This document shows, one piece after another, positions 58,815 to 64,000 of a stretch of DNA of 64,000 bases. The stretch comes from Spirometra erinaceieuropaei. Lineage: Eukaryota > Platyhelminthes > Cestoda > Diphyllobothriidea > Diphyllobothriidae. The DNA is taken from NCBI GenBank assembly GCA_902702965.1, contig CACRXP010000021.1:1517791-1581790 (forward strand). The letters are read 5' to 3'. Under the pieces are notes generated by a model. That model ran no database searches. It was not told the origin of the DNA and was given only the letters and a program-made list of their open reading frames with translations. A program made the translations under genes and the position numbers. Position 1 is the first letter of the stretch, and every line of letters begins with the position of its first letter.

Positions 58815-61800
58815 TCACGATGATTGTCCGGTGGTCGGCACTAAATGATTAAGTGCTGAAATTTCATCTTTCATGCTTGTTATTGTCACGATAGTCGTCT
58901 ACCGATTGCATCAGCAGAGATACAAATTAAAAACAAGCAAAATTCCAACATGTACCCACACGCACGTCGTAAGGCCTGCGAACCATGCAGTGACTCCGTT
59001 GCATGGTCTAACGACTCGTGCAAGTTCAACCTCATTTTCATTTTAATTACCTCACTTCCGAGGTAAGAGGTTTCGCATGAGGAAGAACGTCCACGGGTTT
59101 CGCTCTCTCCTGTAACACTCATTGACTATTGTGAGATTAGCCGAAACCCTTTTCTATTTAGAATTTAGGTAATAGTAAAGTACTACAGTCACATGGGCGC
59201 CTGTTACATCGTCCCAAGCAGATTGCCGGTCACGATAACTGCCAGAACCCCTTCATTGTTGAACTCTGCCTTAGTAATAAACAGAATTACTTGCGGACCG
59301 TAGCAGTGCATTAATTTCGTTGAGATTATGTGTATCTATGGTAGCGATCGCAGACCTTTTCGTCTAAAAGTCACTATTTGTTTAATAACTGAAGAGTTCA
59401 ACTAGCAAAGAATGTTCGATTTCCAGGTGCATTTCTAAAGAAGGAAAGACATTCGCCAAATGAGGTTTATTTTTTTCAAACGCTTTAAGTTGTTTCGGTT
59501 ATCCATCTTCCAAGTTTAAACAGTTGTGCGCTCAGTTCTCATTACATGTTTATTTTGCCTGATATGGTTCGGTTCTGCCGACTGTATAGGTGATTTGGAT
59601 CTTCTTCTCACTGTAAATTGCGTCGCCCTTACTTTTGCTGACTTAGGCGACAACTGGTGACTCAGACTGCTTCATGCCGTCGCTGTCTTCTGTCGAGTAG
59701 GTTCCTAAAACCAGGTAGATGGGAGGCAAACTTATCCGGTTGTTGACTGAGCAGTCTGTGGAAATCCAGGCTTTTTGTACCTGCGATCAGTGTGAATATC
59801 GCTTAGGCCCGCAACCTCGGCGACTTAAAAGTTGACAGTGTGTTTGCTCGCGTGGCATGAGTTGCTATCTCCGACCTTGGATCCAGCCTTCGAACCTCTA
59901 ACTGACGCTCATTCATTTGAGTTTGCAGTCGTCGACCGGTTTCTCTTATACAGTTGCATTGCAGCAGTCGCATTAAAGTCAGTAGACAACAGCAAATTCA
60001 TTCTGGATAGGAATCGGGTCTTTTGACTGCATCACTTCCCGGCGAATTGTTCATTAAGGCCTAGGAGCAACCTCTATTTCAAGTGGAGAAATATGTTTAG
60101 CCATGACTTCGAAGACCTTCCGCTTATAGCGTGCAACCGTCAGGATTTCAGCTGGCTAAACTCTTCATTCTGCCTCCTTTTAGGAATCGATCCATTTCCA
60201 GCATACGCTATTAAATAGCCACGGATATCTCACTGAGTGCCAAAAGCAACTAATTTTGTCTGTTGATTTCGTGCCGGGAAATCCCCAAGCAGGGGTACGA
60301 GTGAAAAAGACGAGTTACGGGAGACGAATACGAAAAAAGTAACAGGGTTATTTGTAGTTGGTTCGAATGAGAATCCAAAATGTCAGGAGAGTAAAATTTT
60401 CCTTCTGACAATGGCTTCACCGCTGCAGCAAACGCCAACGACAGACAGACTGTATACGACTGCTAAAGACTATGGAGACGGCCGTAGAGCTGAGCCTCTT
60501 CCACCAATAGTACGACCGTTGTACAAAGAAAGTAATTTGACAACTTTGTTTTTATCATCACAATTGGATTTGCGGCAAGCAGAGCGATTACTTTTCGCTG
60601 TCAAAAAATATCTTTACGAGCATTTTATCCTTTTAATTTTTTGACGACTGCCGAATTTCCAAGTCTCGGATCTTCAACTGTCCAAAGTACATCATCTTAT
60701 CAAGACTTTCAGAAGAGTTAATTTTAGCTTTGCTATTTGGACGCCCGCCTGGGAAGAACAGAAAAATTCCAGTTTGCACAGTTTTTAAATTCCGATCTGC
60801 CCTGCTAGGCCAGCAAGGAATCATAGGATTTCGAGCACTTTTCCCAAGAGAAATGTCTCAACTTATCGAGTTTCGCGACCAATAGATTTATTTAGAGTTG
60901 CCTACACGGTTTTATTAAACCAATTCTCCAAATTGACCTGCATTAGACACAAAAGAGTAAGATCTTCTTGCTGACTTTTACATCAGATATGTCTATCTTA
61001 ACAGTGAATCATTTTGCACTTAGTCGTCTTGACAACAGTTACTTATTTCTCACATGCACCAAACTAAATTTTAACCTGCTAAACTGCAGCGGAATAATTC
61101 TCAAAATATAGCAAAAATACACAATATTATTTATTGCCGTCAACCTAGATCAGATTTTAGGCATTTTCTTAGACCTTAGAAGAGATTAAAAAGACTTTTC
61201 AAAGTCACCCAGGTGTTGCGCTGCAGTAAGGTCAATTTTCAAGAGACGCAAATGAAGATCAATCTCGGGGGGTCCAAGTGAAAACATGGTGTTAACAAGG
61301 TTGGATTGGACTAGCATCGGGAAAGCAACTTGTATACGTTCTAATAATGTGTGTGAATATCATTTTCCAAAACAAATACTGAATTTTCTGCAATGTGCAT
61401 TGGTCTACCGCTAGGATTGGTGGTCTCTAAAGTCATAAAACAAACTACTGAAACCAAATGGGGTTTAATGGGATTTCATTTGGAGGTTGTTTTGGTCGCT
61501 AGCATGATTTAATTTAATCGGTATTGCATACCCTAATTCATAACACGATTTTTTCCTGGTGTTTGCATCTCCCTAATTTCCTATTTTTGCGGACTGCTTG
61601 CAGTTCAACGTTCCCGTTACCGAATTCCGCCCCACATGTGTTGACATTTTGCAAAAAAATGGCGCCAACGGCGAGCCATTCAATCCTCTATGCTCAAAAA
61701 ACATTTTCCCATGTTTAAAAACATGCTTAAATGAAGTCGGTTAAATCTTTTTAAGAACGCGTTCTTTGTGCTTAACGGGGGATGTCTAAACGCTTTTTTG

Positions 61801-62335
61801 CGCGGTCGGCTTACGGAAAGTTTCTTTCAACCACAAACCTTGCTTGACAGATTGAATCACAAGTCTACTGGAGATTTATAGATTTCTGAAGGCAAAGCTG
61901 TGGCAATTAACAGAACTTTGAAATCAAGCAAACGGTTGTAAATACCACACGGTCGTTTATTAAATGATTGCATAGCAACTAACTACTTAAATGAGAATCA
62001 TGGCCCGAACACTAACCGTCACGAAAGACTAAATCTAAAGTCCTCACGGAGTTATCATTACAGTCTGCTAAAGGCGAGGCAAAAAGCGAAATCAAAGCTG
62101 TTACTTTCCTGAAGAATAAAAGGGCGAAAAGCTACCTGAATGGAACGCAGGGTGCCCGCAGATGATTCGAGGGGTAAGTAGCAGATAGTATTGACAGTGA
62201 CTAACTTACATGGTTAATAATATTTACTTAGACGTTTCGGAAGTTAACTCAAGCCCATATATTTATTATAGTCTCTGCTGGGAGTCTTTACCTAGTATTT
62301 CCACATGTGTGCAAAATCTGGCGCACATGTATACT
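58815..62335. other. Unassigned non-coding DNA
   Basis: The only frame worth noting is 60,411-60,644 (+): 77 codons with an ATG in good context, a polar Pro-rich N-terminus and a hydrophobic end. No domain, so not called. Confidence 0.4.
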
Positions 62336-62339
62336 CCCA

Positions 62340-63320
62340 AAGTCTGATCATGTGACCAGAGCTGCACACACTGTTGAATTAGTCGCCGTACAGGGTACAT
62401 TGCTGTCCGGGAGGCATTCATCTCGAATTATCGCCAACCTAGGACCCAATCCTTACCTTTAGACCTATGCACATATGGCCGACGCAACTGCTATATCCCG
62501 ACAACACTCCCGACACTCTACAGCACATACACTGTCGACAATTACGACGCACGAACATGTAACCTAGGCGAAGCGACCTTGGCTCGTAAGTTCAGGCAGG
62601 GCTATGATAGTATACTTTTGTAAAACACAGTTCCACCGACGTTCCCAACAACGTGCACATTGTGTTCCGTGGCAGAGTGAGAATACAGAGGGTGACTTAC
62701 GCGTGAATCCGTTTGTGATGAATTCCCTTATGGTGATAGTGGACTGTTGCTGCATCCACCGCACTCTCTCTTCCCTCGCCCTATTGGCCTCGTTGTCAGT
62801 TGACAACCTGCAAAGTTATGACTTTGGACTCGTCGTGATGGATTCAGACGCGTCAGATTTACTACAGCGAGGGAAGCGCATAGTTTCCATAGTGATGAGT
62901 ACCAACAGTCGACCTCACTCTCGCTTCTTTTTCGCTTGCACCAGTTGATTGTCCCAGCAGGTCAGTCATCCAAAGTCGAGATTAGGCGCAGTGGCAGACA
63001 GAGTTAAGACGGCGCCCCTGTACGTGCCCCCCGCACACTACGCCGGGATTTCACGCAGTGGGTGTGCGTCGACCAGATCTTACATGTGTACACGTAGCAT
63101 AGAGGCCACGCAGATAACAAGTGAAGATCACATTTCCCACTAACGTGCGGGTATCTGTTCCGCGCCTGCGATGCGTAATGTGTAGAGTGTGTTGGCGGGG
63201 AAATGCGTGGTGATGAGGTTTGTTCTGCTGAAGTCAACCACAGATCTTCATTGAGGCGCATGGGGTTGAGCAGACCATGCGGCGACTGTCATTAGGGACA
63301 GGGTTATGTACGTTCACAGT
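62340..63320. other. GC-richer unclassified repeat-like block
   Basis: The composition changes sharply at both sides, as for the LINE and PLE insertions. Frames at 62,604-62,948 (+) and 63,004-63,261 (-) have no recognised motif. I suspect a mobile-element or repeat fragment, but found no second copy in this window. Confidence 0.35.
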
Positions 63321-63324
63321 GATG

Positions 63325-64000
63325 ATTCTACTAAGGTCTGCCACCGAAAATCGTTAGTTGGAGAATAAACAACCCGTATCTTTTAATGCCAAAAGCTTTA
63401 TTCACCTGTGAAACATTTTCATCTAATTTTTTTCATCAGTATTAACAGAAAAACGAAATGTAGCTATGAACTTTTTAACGCAAAAGGTGCGTTTTGTAAG
63501 TGAATTGAACAGACTGTACATAAACCTTGATACCCAGGAGTTATGGAGATTTACTGCGCATTCAAATAGGGCATTCACCAGCTCCATTTTTTATTTGCAA
63601 GTAGTTCTCCATTTTCGCTCTTTTACGTGCCGAGGCTTTTACGATGCATACTTATAATTATTATTTAATTATTCATACCCAGTATGCCATTTTTCTGGCC
63701 TCTGTTATTTTCTCGTAAATATGTATTCTTATTGATAATATTATAACGAAACACAAAGAAATTTATGTCCCTAGTGTGGTGACGATGATTTTTATAAGGT
63801 TTTAAAGTTTTAACTTGTTAGTGGATGACAGAATACTGTGCAATTCGTTGCATACTATTTGTTAATGGTGGTTGTACTGGTAGTGCGCGGACTCAAAATG
63901 CATAATATTGTATCTAATAACTTAACTCTCCCTCTGCAGGAAAGTCGGGTAATAAGGTAAAACTGCGCATTTGGCAAATACACTAAAACAAGCTAGGCGA
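63325..64000. other. Unassigned non-coding DNA
   Basis: AT-rich to the window end, nothing recognised. Confidence 0.4.

Noticed and set aside
1..64000. CRISPR arrays, prokaryotic operons, phage genes, toxin-antitoxin or defence systems
   Set aside because: No regular spacer-repeat arrays, no ribosome-binding-site-led gene strings and no such protein families. The sequence is eukaryotic repeat-rich DNA.

Overview
The window looks like repeat-dominated intergenic or intronic DNA from a flatworm (Platyhelminthes), most likely a tapeworm and perhaps a diphyllobothriidean. Reasons: it is AT-leaning, has no operon-like gene packing and no intact host gene, and holds several lineages of Penelope-like elements (PLEs). 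It also holds a non-LTR retrotransposon (LINE) with an APE-type endonuclease, a reverse transcriptase (RT) and C-terminal C2H2 zinc fingers, a combination I recall from tapeworm genomes. The organism call is inference from recalled repeat families, not from a search. Nearly every coding signal I can recognise belongs to a mobile element, and all but one (the RT at the left edge) are broken.

Layout. 1-739: RT fragment of a LINE, open through its whole visible length, ending at an assembly gap. 4.5-5.1 kb: broken GIY-YIG PLE fragment. 6.1 kb: degenerate tRNA-like SINE. 8.40-15.05 kb: a long direct duplication lying exactly on either side of an assembly gap; copy 2 carries an extra segment of about 858 bp. 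This looks like two overlapping allelic contigs placed end to end, not a biological duplication. 21.9-23.1 kb: PLE 'A' (minus). 24.4-29.7 kb: a degenerate but nearly full-order zinc-finger LINE (minus) and short direct and inverted repeats beside its 3' end. 33.1-33.6 kb: 3' end of a second PLE lineage ('C').

35.5-39.4 kb is a nest of PLEs. A minus-strand copy ('B', same lineage as A) is split by a plus-strand copy of lineage C at 37,197-38,614. C carries about 200-bp terminal inverted repeats, a roughly 40-bp tail beyond one of them, and a 13-bp target-site duplication (one mismatch) in B. A third PLE lineage ('D', minus) abuts the 3' end of B. 47.9-49.3 kb: another C copy. 51.7-52.95 kb: a second LINE RT fragment. 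54.1-54.5 kb: PLE endonuclease remnant. 49.8, 56.1 and 57.4 kb: tRNA-like SINEs. 58.6 kb: a PLE-C terminus with no coding part. 62.3-63.3 kb: GC-richer, unclassified segment.

The mobile genes act on their own behalf. LINEs would use APE nicking plus RT; PLEs would use RT plus GIY-YIG nicking. No visible copy except possibly the edge fragment could do so now, because catalytic aspartates are replaced (FADD to FTND, YVDD to YAKH) or the frames are broken. I found no convincing tRNA, rRNA, CRISPR array or regulatory site. Intervals without assignable content are listed as such.
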